From the NCBI RefSeq assembly GCF_000620645.1, contig NZ_KK211161.1, forward strand, positions 326,410-390,409: a stretch of DNA of 64,000 nt, read 5' to 3'. The stretch comes from Nocardioides sp. URHA0032 (lineage in GTDB: Bacteria > Actinomycetota > Actinomycetes > Propionibacteriales > Nocardioidaceae). Below the pieces are notes generated by a model. The model saw only the letters and a program-made list of their open reading frames with translations, was not told the origin of the DNA and ran no database searches. Both the position numbers and the translations under genes were made by a program. Of this stretch, positions 10,278-18,428 are shown piece after piece; positions within the stretch are counted from its first letter, which is position 1; every line of letters begins with the position of its first letter.

Positions 10278-10588
10278 GCGACCGGCCTGTGCAGGACGGC
10301 GCCGGTCGGGGTGACCCGGACGTCCTCGCCCTCGGCCGTCGCGGTCCCGTCGACGAGCAGCGTCATGGCGTCGCCGTGCTCCGGCGGGAACAGCAGCGTG
10401 ACGGTGGGGTTGAGCCCGACGTTCGCGACCGAGCCGCGGCCGGGCGCGGGGACCAGCACGGTGCCGTCGTCGGGCACCGCGCGCACCGAGACCGCCTTGA
10501 CCGTGCCGTCCCGCGAGGTCAGCAGGTAGCCGCGGCCGAACTCCGCGAGCCGTTGCTCGAGGTCGGCGACCTCCACGGGGATGCTCAT
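10274..10588 (-). CDS. Pyridoxamine 5'-phosphate oxidase-like (PPOX) FMN/F420-binding protein
   Basis: This is a short 104-residue split-barrel protein. Strand patterns such as GYLLTSRDGTVKAVSVRAV and GSVANVGLNPTVTLLFPP match PPOX-class proteins, which bind FMN, F420 or heme. The C-terminal half of larger family members is missing, so it may only form a minimal dimeric barrel. The ATG overlaps the stop of the YigZ gene (4 bp), placing it in the same transcript. Confidence 0.75.
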   Translation of the reverse strand: MSIPVEVADLEQRLAEFGRGYLLTSRDGTVKAVSVRAVPDDGTVLVPAPGRGSVANVGLNPTVTLLFPPEHGDAMTLLVDGTATAEGEDVRVTPTGAVLHRPVA

Positions 10589-11217
10589 GGGTCGAGGCTA
10601 TCGACCCAGCGCTCGCCCGCCACCCGCGTCTCCGCGGCGCCGGACGTCAGCTCGGCGACGACCGCCGCGAGCCGCTCCTCCTGGCCGGGCGGTACGCCGA
10701 GGCGCAGCGTGACGCGTGCGCCGTACGCGCTGTCGAGGACCGCGATCCCGCGCGAGCGCAGCTCGCTCTCGACCCGGCCGGCGTCGGCGTGGCCGAGGTC
10801 GAGCAGGTGCTCGCGCACCAGCGAGCGGCGCAGGGTGCCCGCGGGCACGAGGGCCGCGCGGACCGCGTCGCCGTACGCCCGGACGAGCCCACCCGCGCCG
10901 AGGAGGGTGCCCCCGAACCAGCGGGTGACGACCGCGACCACGTCGCTGAGCTGCTGGCCCCGGAGCACCTCGAGCATCGGGGCCCCGGCCGTCCCGGCCG
11001 GCTCGCCGTCGTCGGAGGATCGCTCGAGGTCGCGGCCGGGACCCAGGACGAACGCGGAGCAGTGGTGGCGGGCGTCCCAGTGCTCGCGGCGCAGCCGTTC
11101 GACGACCGCGCGGGCGGCGGGCTCGTCGCCGACCCGCTCGAGCGTGCAGAGGAACCGCGAGCGCTTGACCTCGATCTCGGCCTCCGCGGACCGCGCGATC
11201 GTCAGGTAGCTGCTCAC
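10585..11217 (-). CDS. YigZ/IMPACT family protein
   Basis: This 210-residue protein has the N-terminal IMPACT (UPF0029) domain, including KRSRFLCTLERV, HHCSAFVLG and the highly conserved SSDDGEPAGTAGAPML and WFGGTLLGAGGLVRAY. A smaller C-terminal ferredoxin-like domain follows. The family relates to the eukaryotic translation regulator IMPACT; bacterial members may bind RNA or EF-like proteins, but the role is unsettled. The start is the GTG at 11217, which overlaps the TauE stop by 4 bp; the 506-codon frame starting at 12105 is a chance extension across the TauE gene. Confidence 0.9.
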   Translation of the reverse strand: MSSYLTIARSAEAEIEVKRSRFLCTLERVGDEPAARAVVERLRREHWDARHHCSAFVLGPGRDLERSSDDGEPAGTAGAPMLEVLRGQQLSDVVAVVTRWFGGTLLGAGGLVRAYGDAVRAALVPAGTLRRSLVREHLLDLGHADAGRVESELRSRGIAVLDSAYGARVTLRLGVPPGQEERLAAVVAELTSGAAETRVAGERWVDSLDP

Positions 11218-11996
11218 GACCACAGCCCGAGGACCTCCCCGCCGATCCGCACGATGAACGCGGAGACGACGACGATGAAGAAGATCCGGACGAACCTGGT
11301 GCCGCGGTTGACGGCGGTCCGGGCGCCGACGTACCCGCCGAGGACGTTGCATGCGCCCATCACCACCGCGACGTGCCAGACGACCGCTCCTTGCGGCGCG
11401 AAGACGAGGATCGCGGCGAGGTTGGTGGCCCAGTTCGCCAGCCTGGCCTTGGCCGAGGCCTCGAGGAAGCTGTAGCCCATCAGGCCGACCAGCGTGAAGA
11501 CGAAGAAGCTGCCGGTGCCGGGGCCGAGCGCACCGTCGTAGAAGCCGATCGCGAGGCCGGTCGCCATCGCCGCGAGCAGGTGCCGGTGGCCCTGGAACCG
11601 CAGCGCGGTCAGCTCGCCGAGCTGCGGCTTGAGCAGGACGTAGGCGCCGACGACGACCAGCGCGACCAGCACGATCGGCTCGAACGCGTCCCGCGGGATC
11701 CGGCTGGCCACCGCGGCGCCGCAGGCGGAGCCGATGAACGCCAGCGCCATCAGGGGCAGGAACGTCCTCGGGTCCGGCCTGATCCGGCGGTAGTACGTCG
11801 AGGCGCTGACGGTCGTGCCGCAGATCGAGGAGACCTTGTTGGTGGCGAGGATCTGCACCGGTGCGGCGGTGGGCATCCCCAGCAGCAGCGCCGGCAGCTG
11901 GATCAGCCCACCGCCACCGACGACGGCGTCGACGAAGCCCGCCGCGAGCGCTGCGAGTCCGAGCAGGGCCAGCACGGTCGCGGTGGGGTCGTCCAT
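11214..11996 (-). CDS. TauE/SafE family membrane permease
   Basis: This is a 260-residue integral membrane protein with about eight hydrophobic helices and the family hallmark GFVDAVVGGGGLIQLPALL near the N-terminus, repeated in weaker form as GFYDGALGPGTGSFF. Family members export or import sulfite, sulfoacetate or other organic anions. An AGAGGGCGG ribosome-binding site precedes the ATG at 11996. It heads the TauE-YigZ-PPOX-VOC-DinB-GNAT operon. The substrate is not predictable; no sulfonate gene is adjacent. Confidence 0.85.
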   Translation of the reverse strand: MDDPTATVLALLGLAALAAGFVDAVVGGGGLIQLPALLLGMPTAAPVQILATNKVSSICGTTVSASTYYRRIRPDPRTFLPLMALAFIGSACGAAVASRIPRDAFEPIVLVALVVVGAYVLLKPQLGELTALRFQGHRHLLAAMATGLAIGFYDGALGPGTGSFFVFTLVGLMGYSFLEASAKARLANWATNLAAILVFAPQGAVVWHVAVVMGACNVLGGYVGARTAVNRGTRFVRIFFIVVVSAFIVRIGGEVLGLWS

Positions 11997-12005
11997 CCGC
12001 CCTCT

Positions 12006-12037
12006 GCTTTCGGTGGTCGGGGCTTTCGGTGGTCGGG
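12006..12037. repeat. Tandem duplication of a 16-bp unit
   Basis: GCTTTCGGTGGTCGGG occurs twice head to tail (12006-12021 and 12022-12037) in the region upstream of the TauE gene. The second copy runs directly into the hairpin-containing segment that follows. Confidence 0.85.
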
Positions 12038-12083
12038 TCGCGAGTCGGCGCCGCAGGCGCTGGCGAGCGTATCGAGACTCCAA
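12030..12083. repeat. REP-like intergenic palindromic element
   Basis: The segment runs from GGTGGTCGGG through a GGCGCC-GCA-GGCGC hairpin core (12047-12060) to GAGCGTATCGAGAC. From memory, elements of this GGTGGTCG...TATCGAGAC type are scattered in Nocardioides-related genomes. That identity is recall and cannot be tested from one copy. It occupies part of the 162-bp gap between the TauE gene and the secreted-protein gene. Confidence 0.4.
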
Positions 12084-12158
12084 GTCGGCTCCCAGCGGAC
12101 CCCAAGTGCCCCGCGGCACGGTGCTCCCACCAACCTCCCGAACGGAAGAGAGAACACC

Positions 12159-12833
12159 ATGCACCGCCGCTGGCTGACCCGGACGCTGATCGCGCTCGCC
12201 GTCCCCGCCCTGATCGTCCCCGCCGCCTCGACCGCCACCGCGGCCGCGTCGTACCCGGACGTCCCGACCATCGACGCCGTCGCGAAGATCTACCCGCACC
12301 TCGACGGTGGCTCCGCGAGCGAGAGCACCAGCAAGGTCTACGGACCGGGCAAGAAGTGCAAGCCGGGCAAGGCCATCAACCACGCCGGTGCGCGCTCCGC
12401 GTCGTACTCCCCCGACTACACCTCCGGGGACCCGGACGTGTACGTCATCGACGGCGAGCACCCGATGTTGTCGGTCACCGCGATGCGGTTCCCGACCACC
12501 AAGGCAGCGATCGCGTACCTGCACGGCTACAGCAAGACCGCCAAGGACTGCCCCTCCGGCGGTGGCGGCGGTGGCAACGGCGGCGGCAGCGGCGGCGTGA
12601 CCTGCAAGACGTCGATGAAGAAGATCAAGTTCAGCCTCGGCGACGAGCGGTGGGGCTACCAGTACCGGTCGACCTGCAAGAACGGCGACCAGACCACCTC
12701 GTCGGTGTTCAACATGCTGTTCGCCCGCAAGGGCAAGTTCATCGTCTACGCGACCGCGATGTCGATGGACTCCTCGGCCCCGTCGATCCCGAAGTCGATC
12801 GACCTCACCGGCCTGGCCCTGAAGAGCGTCTGA
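12159..12833 (+). CDS. Secreted hypothetical protein with glycine-rich linker
   Basis: This 224-residue protein carries a clear Sec signal peptide (MHRRWLTRTLIALAVPAL, then an Ala-rich cleavage site near residue 31). The mature protein has two parts joined by a Gly/Ser linker (about 137-151). Four cysteines (in KKCKPG, KDCPSG, VTCKTS and STCKNG) could form two disulfides outside the cell. A GGAAGAG ribosome-binding site supports the ATG at 12159; the longer 486-codon frame reads through the REP-like region. No family was recognised; an extracellular binding or wall-associated role is possible. Confidence 0.75.
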   Translation: MHRRWLTRTLIALAVPALIVPAASTATAAASYPDVPTIDAVAKIYPHLDGGSASESTSKVYGPGKKCKPGKAINHAGARSASYSPDYTSGDPDVYVIDGEHPMLSVTAMRFPTTKAAIAYLHGYSKTAKDCPSGGGGGGNGGGSGGVTCKTSMKKIKFSLGDERWGYQYRSTCKNGDQTTSSVFNMLFARKGKFIVYATAMSMDSSAPSIPKSIDLTGLALKSV

Positions 12834-12841
12834 CCCCTCCC

Positions 12842-12847
12842 TAGGGT
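12842..12847 (+). promoter_or_regulatory. Putative -10 element of leaderless BtuF-like gene
   Basis: TAGGGT ends 6 bases before the GTG at 12854. It lies only 9 bp behind the stop of the preceding gene, so the BtuF-like gene may have its own promoter. Confidence 0.45.
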
Positions 12848-12853
12848 GGAGGG

Positions 12854-13701
12854 GTGCGGATCGTCTCCCTGCTCCCCTCCACCACGGAGATCCTGTTCGC
12901 CATCGGCGCCGGTGACGACGTCGTCGGCGTGACGTTCGAGTGCGACTTCCCCGCCGAGGCCCTGACCCGGCGGATCGTGTCGACCTCGGCGATGCCGCAC
13001 GGACTGACCCCCGCCGAGATCGACGCGTACGTCGTGGGTGCGATGTCCCGGGGCGAGGACCTCTACCACCTCGCCGCCGACGCGCTCGTCGAGCTGGACG
13101 CCGACCTGGTGGTCACCGAGGACCTCTGCGCGGTCTGCGCGGTCGACGTCTCCGTCGTCGACGACGCCCTGTCCTACCTGGGCTGCCGGGCCGAGGTGCT
13201 GACCATCGACCCGCACACGATGGACGAGGTGTTCGCCTCGATCCTCGTGCTCGGCCGGGCGACCGGCCACCTGGCGTCGGCCGAGGCCCTGGCGTCGGCG
13301 CTGCGCGCCCGGCTCGAGGCCGTCCGGGCCCGGGTGGCCGGCCGGCCGCGGCCGAGGGTGATGCTGCTCGAGTGGACGGACCCGCCGTACGCCCCCGGCC
13401 ACTGGGTGCCCGAGATGATCGAGGCCGCCGGCGGCGAGTGCCTGCTCGGCAAGCCCGGCGCGAAGTCCGAGCGGGTGCCGTGGGAGTCGGTCCACGAGGC
13501 CGCACCCGACGTCGTCGTCGTGGCACCCTGCGGCTACGACCTCGCCGGCGCGCGCTGCTCGCGTCCGAGCTGGTCGCCTCCGGCGTGCTGCCGCGCGGCG
13601 TACCCGTGCACGCCGTCGACGCCAACGCAGCCTGGGCCCGGCCCGGCACCCGCCTGGTCGACGGGGTCGAGGAGCTGGCGGCGCTTCTGCACCCGCGGTG
13701 A
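12854..13701 (+). pseudogene. BtuF-like cobalamin/iron-siderophore binding protein gene, frameshifted near its 3' end
   Basis: The first 230 codons encode a class III periplasmic-binding-type fold (RIVSLLPSTTEILFAIGAGDDVVGVT, then a conserved EDLCAVCAVD). This resembles the cytoplasmic-start cobalamin-binding proteins of actinobacteria that lack a signal peptide. After APCGYDLAGAR the frame degenerates into Cys/Pro/Ser-rich nonsense to a stop at 13729. The next frame instead continues perfectly as LLASELVASGVLPRG and EELAALLHPR to a stop at 13701. One base is missing within the GC repeat at about 13546-13554. The restored protein would be 282 residues. This is either a true inactivating deletion or a sequencing error in a GC tract. 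Confidence 0.8.
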
Positions 13702-13726
13702 CCGCTTCACTGTCGGTGGCCGCCGG

Positions 13727-13732
13727 TAGACA
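13727..13732 (+). promoter_or_regulatory. Putative -10 element before the DUF2695-like gene
   Basis: TAGACA ends 6 bases before the ATG at 13739, the same geometry as the other leaderless candidates, although the last base departs from TAnnnT. Confidence 0.35.
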
Positions 13733-13738
13733 CGGGGC

Positions 13739-14116
13739 ATGAGCGAGACGTCCGTGGCCGCGGGGGCCGAGCACTACCTCCGGGCGGTGGTCGAGGAGGA
13801 GCCGCAGGAGGGCGAGTGCCTGGTCTGCTTCGTCGCCCGGATGACCGGGGAGCACGGGTGTGACTCGACGTTCCTGTGGGCCCGCCGGTTCCGCGACCTG
13901 CGCTCGCCGACCGCGACCGCGCTGGAGAAGAGGTTCGGGCAGCGGCTAGTCGTCTGCGACTGCCTGATCGTGCACAAGGCGCACCGGCCCGTGCGCGAGC
14001 TGATGGTCCGCGACGTGCACACCGACGAGCTCGAGCGGCCGGACCCCCTGCCCCCGTGCGCCGGCGTGCGGCGGACGAGCACCCGTGCCTGCGCGAACTG
14101 GGAGCGTGCCTGCTAG
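13739..14116 (+). CDS. Cys-rich DUF2695-like protein
   Basis: This 125-residue protein has ordered cysteine motifs: ECLVCFVARM (about 27-36), HGCDSTFLWARRF (about 41-53), VVCDCLIVHK (about 74-83) and further Cys near the end. The spacing C-x2-C, HGC and CDC resembles the DUF2695 family, whose members may bind zinc; the function is unknown. The last 4 bp overlap the convergent VWA gene. The family match is from memory and moderately certain. Confidence 0.65.
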   Translation: MSETSVAAGAEHYLRAVVEEEPQEGECLVCFVARMTGEHGCDSTFLWARRFRDLRSPTATALEKRFGQRLVVCDCLIVHKAHRPVRELMVRDVHTDELERPDPLPPCAGVRRTSTRACANWERAC

Positions 14117-16125
14117 TCGCCGACCCAGAAGCCGCGGCCGCCGAACCAGTCGCCGTATCCGCCGTACCCGCCGCCACGGGGACCCCGTGAGCCGAGGTAG
14201 GACCCGACGACCGCGGCGCCGAGATCGTCGAGCTCGGGCGCGACGACCCGGCCGCCGACCCGCTGGGCCATCGAGTCGATGAACCTGGCCAGGCCGGGGT
14301 CCTCGCCGAGGCGGAAGAACGTCGTCTGCGCGCCGAGCCGCCCGGCGTTGTCGAGCTCCCGCACGGCGTACGCCACGGTCAGCGGGTGCGGCGGGTAGGA
14401 GAAGTAGACCTCGCCGTCCGGCTCGAGGTGGGACGTCGGCTCACCGTCGGTGACGATCAGCAGCACCGGCTGGGCGTTGGGGTGCTTGCGGAAGTGCCGG
14501 TTCGCGAGCAGCAGCGCGTGGTGCAGGTTGGTGCCCTTGTCCCACATCGCGTCCAGCGCCGTGAGCTCCTCGATCTCCATCACCTCGGCGTGCCGGCCGA
14601 AGCCGATCAGCTGCAGCGCGTCGCCGCGGAACCGGGACCGGATCAGCGTGTGCAGCGCGAGAGCCGTGCGCTTCATCGGGACCCAGCGGCCGTCCATCGC
14701 CATCGAGAACGACGTGTCGACGAGCAGCGCGACCGCAGCCTGGGTGCGGGCCTCGGTCTCCTGGACCTCGACGTCCTCGATGGAGAGCATCGGCCCGGCC
14801 GGGTCCCCCGCTCGCCGGAGCACCCCGTTGAGCATGGTCCGCGGCACGTGCCACGGCTCGGTGTCGCCGAACGCCCACTCCCGGGTCGCGCCCGACAGGT
14901 CGCCCGCGGCACCGGCTTTCTGGAGCTCGCGCTGGCCCTGGCGGCCCGACATCCGCTCGGCGACGTCGCGGAGCAGCGCCTTGCCGAGCTGCCGCATCGC
15001 CTTCGGGGAGAGCCGGTACTGCCCGTCGGTGCCGCGCTTCATGTAGCCCGAGTCGCGCAGCGCCTGCTCGAGCCGCTGCAGGGTCCGGGCGTCGACCGCG
15101 GCCTGGTCGCCGAGCTGGCGCGCGAGCGCGTCGAGGTCGACGTCGTCCATGCGGGCGCCGCCGTAGGACTGCGAGAGCTGGTCGGCGAGGGTGTCGAGGT
15201 CCGCGATGTCCTGGAACACGCCGGTGCCGTCGCCGAGCCCGAGCCCCTCCTCGCCGCCCATCTGCTCCGAGCCGCCCCAGTCCTCGCCGGGACGCAGCGA
15301 CTGGAGGTTCGCGTCCATCCGCGCGAGCTGCTCCATCAGCTCGGGCGAGCCGAACGCCTGCTGGGAGAGCTGCATCAGCTCCTCGCGCTGCTCCGGCGAC
15401 ATCGAGTTCAGCATCCGCTGCGCGGCCGCGGCCCGTTGCGCGAGGGAGTCGAGCAGCTCGTCGATGTTCGACGGGTTCTCGGGGAAGAAGTCGCCGTGCC
15501 GCTGCATGAACTCCTCGAAGTCCTCCTGGCTGTCCTCGCCGCGCTGGTGCTTCTCGAGCAGCTGGTTGAGGTCCTGGAGCATCGCGTTGACGGCCGCGCG
15601 GTCGGCGTCGGTCGCCCCCTCGAGCGCCTCCTTCATCCCCGCGAACCGCTGGTCGAGCAGCTCGCGCCCGAGCAGGTCCCTGATCTTCTCGTAGTCCTCG
15701 CGCGCCTCCCGGCTCTGCCAGTCGTACGACGACAGCTCGCTCACGGCGGCGGCGGTGTTCGGCGGCAGGTTCTCCAGCTGGAGCTCGCGGAACGCCCGCT
15801 CGCCGTCGTCCATCATCGCGTCGCGGGCGAGCTGCTTGCGCTCCTCCAGCAGTGCGTGGTCGAGCAGCTCACGGACCTCCTGGAGGGTGCCGTCCATGTG
15901 GTGGCGCTGCACGAGGTCGCGCCGCCGTTCGGCGACCCGGCGGGCCAGGTCGTCGAGGCCGGTCTGGTCCCGGCCGCCACGGCGCAGGAACTCGCGCATC
16001 GCGCGCTCCGGCGAGTAGCCGGCCATCACGTCCTCGCCGATCGCGTCCAGCGCCTCGGCGATGTCGACCGGCGCCGCGAGCGGGTCACCGCCGTCGTACC
16101 GCCGGAAGCGGGTCCGGTCCTTCAT
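14113..16125 (-). CDS. VWA-domain protein, partner of MoxR-like AAA ATPase
   Basis: The long N-terminal helical region (1-430) is rich in Glu, Gln and Arg. It is followed by a von Willebrand factor A domain (about 450-640) with the MIDAS motif DTSFSMA and a later VTDGEPT. The C-terminus ends in a Gly/Tyr-rich tail (GPRGGGYGGYGDW). In MoxR-VWA systems the AAA protein and a metal-binding VWA protein together remodel or insert cofactors into target proteins; magnesium and cobalt chelatases use the same pairing. The gene overlaps the OsmC-like gene by 4 bp and is third in the AAA-OsmC-VWA operon. Confidence 0.85.
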   Translation of the reverse strand: MKDRTRFRRYDGGDPLAAPVDIAEALDAIGEDVMAGYSPERAMREFLRRGGRDQTGLDDLARRVAERRRDLVQRHHMDGTLQEVRELLDHALLEERKQLARDAMMDDGERAFRELQLENLPPNTAAAVSELSSYDWQSREAREDYEKIRDLLGRELLDQRFAGMKEALEGATDADRAAVNAMLQDLNQLLEKHQRGEDSQEDFEEFMQRHGDFFPENPSNIDELLDSLAQRAAAAQRMLNSMSPEQREELMQLSQQAFGSPELMEQLARMDANLQSLRPGEDWGGSEQMGGEEGLGLGDGTGVFQDIADLDTLADQLSQSYGGARMDDVDLDALARQLGDQAAVDARTLQRLEQALRDSGYMKRGTDGQYRLSPKAMRQLGKALLRDVAERMSGRQGQRELQKAGAAGDLSGATREWAFGDTEPWHVPRTMLNGVLRRAGDPAGPMLSIEDVEVQETEARTQAAVALLVDTSFSMAMDGRWVPMKRTALALHTLIRSRFRGDALQLIGFGRHAEVMEIEELTALDAMWDKGTNLHHALLLANRHFRKHPNAQPVLLIVTDGEPTSHLEPDGEVYFSYPPHPLTVAYAVRELDNAGRLGAQTTFFRLGEDPGLARFIDSMAQRVGGRVVAPELDDLGAAVVGSYLGSRGPRGGGYGGYGDWFGGRGFWVGD

Positions 16126-16508
16126 CGTCGACTCACCGTGACCTCCCCGCGCACGACCCGCGGGATCTCCGCGAGCGCATCCACCTGCTCGAGGACCCGG
16201 GCGACGACGTCACCGGCCTCGGGCGAGTCGACGGCCACGTCGTAGGTGATGCGCGTGGTCGACCACGTCTCGTCGTCGAACCTGCCGTCCACGTCGACGA
16301 GCACGCCGTGCACCGGGATGTCGGCCTCGCGGTAGACGTCGTTGAGCAGGCAGCACGCGACCGCGGTGAGCAGCAGCTGCGCGCCCGTGCCGCCGCCCTC
16401 GACGGCGATGCCGCCATCGGTCCAGCGATGTGGGACGACGTACGACGGCTCCAGGCCGCCGGCCCGGGTGCCGGCCGCGACCCTGACGTCGACGGGAACC
16501 TCAGCCAT
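16122..16508 (-). CDS. OsmC-like protein
   Basis: This is a 128-residue protein with the OsmC fold pattern, including GGTGAQLLLTAVACCLLNDVYREAD, which supplies the central helix and its Cys. OsmC/Ohr proteins are thiol peroxidases acting on organic hydroperoxides, with one Cys early and one in the central helix. Here the central helix has a Cys pair (ACC), but the early catalytic Cys is not evident, so activity is uncertain. It lies between the AAA and VWA genes with overlaps of 8 and 4 bp, an unusual placement. Confidence 0.75.
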   Translation of the reverse strand: MAEVPVDVRVAAGTRAGGLEPSYVVPHRWTDGGIAVEGGGTGAQLLLTAVACCLLNDVYREADIPVHGVLVDVDGRFDDETWSTTRITYDVAVDSPEAGDVVARVLEQVDALAEIPRVVRGEVTVSRR

Positions 16509-17889
16509 ACACGGTCTCCGAACCGTCGGTGTCCTTCCCGATCTTCCGGCCCAGGTAGAGCCCCTCGAGCGCGAGCTCGATGGCGCCGGCGCGCTGCCCG
16601 TCGTTGGTGGCGTCGAGCCGGTCGCAGATGTCGTCGTACAGCTCGGACTCGCCGAGCACCGGCAGCCCGGTCAGGAACTCGCGCGCGGTCACCCGCTCTC
16701 CGGTGGTCACCATCGCGCCGTTCTCGATCGCCTCCACCAGCAGCCCCAGGTCGAGGCCGCGGAAGTGGCTGCGGACCGTCTCGGCGGTCGCGGTGCGGAG
16801 CAGGTGGGTGAGGATCTCCGTCTCGCGGCCCTCCTCGCCGGACTCGAACTCGACCTTCCCGCCGAGGACGTCGATCGCGGTCTCCAGGTCGACCGGCCGG
16901 GCCACGGCCTCGTCCTCGCCCTGCGCGGTCGCCCGGTGCAGCGCGGCGGCGGCGATCGTCTCGGCGCCGGCGATCGAGAACCGCGCGGAGACGCCGGACC
17001 GCTGGTCGACCGCGGAGGACTCCCGCAGCTGGCGCGTGAACCGGGCCAGGATCTCGACGAGGTGGTCGGGCACGTCGGCGACGAGGTGCGCCTCCTGCCG
17101 GATCACCGCGACCTCGTCCTCGAGCTCGGTCGGGTAGTGCGTGCGGATCTCCGCGCCGAAGCGGTCCTTGAGGGGCGTGATGATCCGGCCGCGGTTCGTG
17201 TAGTCCTCGGGGTTCGCGCTGGCGACCACGAGCACGTCGAGCGGCAGGCGGAGGACGTAGCCGCGGATCTGGATGTCCCGCTCCTCCATCACGTTGAGCA
17301 TCGCCACCTGGATCCGCTCGGCGAGGTCGGGCAGCTCGTTGATCGCGACGATGCCGCGATGGCTGCGCGGGATCAGCCCGAAGTGGATCGTCTCCGGGTC
17401 GCCCAGCGACCGGCCCTCGGCGACCTTCATCGGGTCCACGTCGCCGATCAGGTCCGCGACGCTCGTGTCCGGCGTGGCGAGCTTCTCGGCGTACCGCTCG
17501 TCGCGGTGCCGCCACGACACCCGCAGGTCGTCGCCGTACGTCGCGGCGGCCACCCGGGACGCATGGGTGACCGGGTCGTACGGGTGCTCGCCGAGCTCGG
17601 AGCCGGAGATCACCGGCGTCCACTCGTCCAGCAGTCCGACCATGGTGCGTAGCAGCCGGGTCTTGCCCTGGCCGCGCTCGCCGAGGAGCACGATGTCGTG
17701 GCCGGCGATCAGGGCCCGCTCGAGCTGGGGGATGACGGTGTCCTCGAAGCCGTGCAGCCCCGGCCACGGGTCGCGGCCCTCCCGCAGGGCGTCGAGGAGG
17801 TTGTCGCGGACCTCCTCGCGCAGGGACTTCTGGACGTGGCCGGAGGCGCGAAGCTCGCCGACCGTGGAGACCGTGGGGGCGGAAGTCAC
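16501..17889 (-). CDS. MoxR/magnesium-chelatase-like AAA+ ATPase
   Basis: This 462-residue ATPase has a Walker A loop GERGQGKTRL (about residues 70-79), a Walker B-like GIVAINELPDL and a sensor region VVASANPEDYTNRGR, followed by PLKDRFGAEIRTHYP. This is the layout of ChlI/BchI and MoxR ATPases. It probably energises remodelling of a client together with the VWA protein encoded two genes downstream. The GTG start at 17889 is preceded at 6 bases by TAGCGT, suggesting a leaderless transcript. The target protein or cofactor is not identifiable here. Confidence 0.85.
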   Translation of the reverse strand: MTSAPTVSTVGELRASGHVQKSLREEVRDNLLDALREGRDPWPGLHGFEDTVIPQLERALIAGHDIVLLGERGQGKTRLLRTMVGLLDEWTPVISGSELGEHPYDPVTHASRVAAATYGDDLRVSWRHRDERYAEKLATPDTSVADLIGDVDPMKVAEGRSLGDPETIHFGLIPRSHRGIVAINELPDLAERIQVAMLNVMEERDIQIRGYVLRLPLDVLVVASANPEDYTNRGRIITPLKDRFGAEIRTHYPTELEDEVAVIRQEAHLVADVPDHLVEILARFTRQLRESSAVDQRSGVSARFSIAGAETIAAAALHRATAQGEDEAVARPVDLETAIDVLGGKVEFESGEEGRETEILTHLLRTATAETVRSHFRGLDLGLLVEAIENGAMVTTGERVTAREFLTGLPVLGESELYDDICDRLDATNDGQRAGAIELALEGLYLGRKIGKDTDGSETVYG

Positions 17890-17895
17890 CCCTTC

Positions 17896-17901
17896 ACGCT
17901 A
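17896..17901 (-). promoter_or_regulatory. Putative -10 element of the AAA-OsmC-VWA operon
   Basis: On the minus strand TAGCGT ends 6 bases before the GTG at 17889, matching the leaderless pattern of the window. Confidence 0.45.
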
Positions 17902-17954
17902 CCCACGCCCCCAACAGATGGGGATCGTCTCCGTTTCCGGGACTTGACGCGGGT

Positions 17955-17980
17955 GGGATACCCGGCTCGCCGGGTATCCC
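17955..17980. promoter_or_regulatory. Perfect 12-bp inverted repeat in divergent intergenic region
   Basis: GGGATACCCGGC and its exact complement flank a 2-base centre, between the AAA operon and YchJ. Because both genes point away, a terminator is unlikely and an operator more so. A second pair of 8-bp arms, GTCGCTTC (17981-17988) and GAAGCGAC (18009-18016), follows immediately. Confidence 0.45.
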
Positions 17981-18053
17981 GTCGCTTCACAGGCGTAGCA
18001 ACGGCCGGGAAGCGACAGGAGTGCCCGTGGAGTAGGCGGTACCGACCGCGTCC

Positions 18054-18059
18054 TAGGCT
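18054..18059 (+). promoter_or_regulatory. Putative -10 element of leaderless ychJ
   Basis: TAGGCT ends 6 bases before the ATG at 18066; no ribosome-binding site is visible. Confidence 0.5.
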
Positions 18060-18065
18060 CACGCC

Positions 18066-18428
18066 ATGCAGCTCCAGCGGCCCTGCCCGTGCGGCTCCGG
18101 CACGTCGTACGACGCCTGCTGCGGTCGCCTGCACCGGGGTGCCGCGCGGGCGGAGACCGCCGAGGAGCTGATGCGCTCGCGCTACTCGGCGTACGCCGTC
18201 GGCGACCTCGACCACGTGTTCCGGACCTGGCACCCCCGCACGCGCCCGGACGACCTCGCTCCGGACCCTGCGCTCACCTGGACCGGGCTGCGGATCGTTG
18301 CCGCCGGCGAGGACTGGGTGGAGTTCGTGGCGTCCTACGAGCGGGACGGACAGCCCGGCGAGCTGCGCGAGCACAGCCTCTTCGAGCGGCGCGGCGGCCG
18401 GTGGGTGTACGTCAGCGGTCGTCCGTGA
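18066..18428 (+). CDS. YchJ family SEC-C motif protein
   Basis: This 120-residue protein begins with CPCGSGTSYDACCG, a SEC-C zinc-binding motif (Cys7, Cys9, Cys18, Cys19). The NTF2-like YchJ domain follows, with AEELMRSRYSAYAVGDLDHVFRTWHP and ending HSLFERRGGRWVYVSG. The family (UPF0225) is widespread but has no established function. The 3' end overlaps the convergent enoyl-CoA hydratase gene by 17 bp. Confidence 0.9.
   Translation: MQLQRPCPCGSGTSYDACCGRLHRGAARAETAEELMRSRYSAYAVGDLDHVFRTWHPRTRPDDLAPDPALTWTGLRIVAAGEDWVEFVASYERDGQPGELREHSLFERRGGRWVYVSGRP

Noticed and set aside
10585..12105. YigZ as part of a 506-codon fusion protein
   Set aside because: The upstream part is an out-of-frame reading of the TauE gene. 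The GTG at 11217 gives a full-length YigZ and overlaps the TauE stop.
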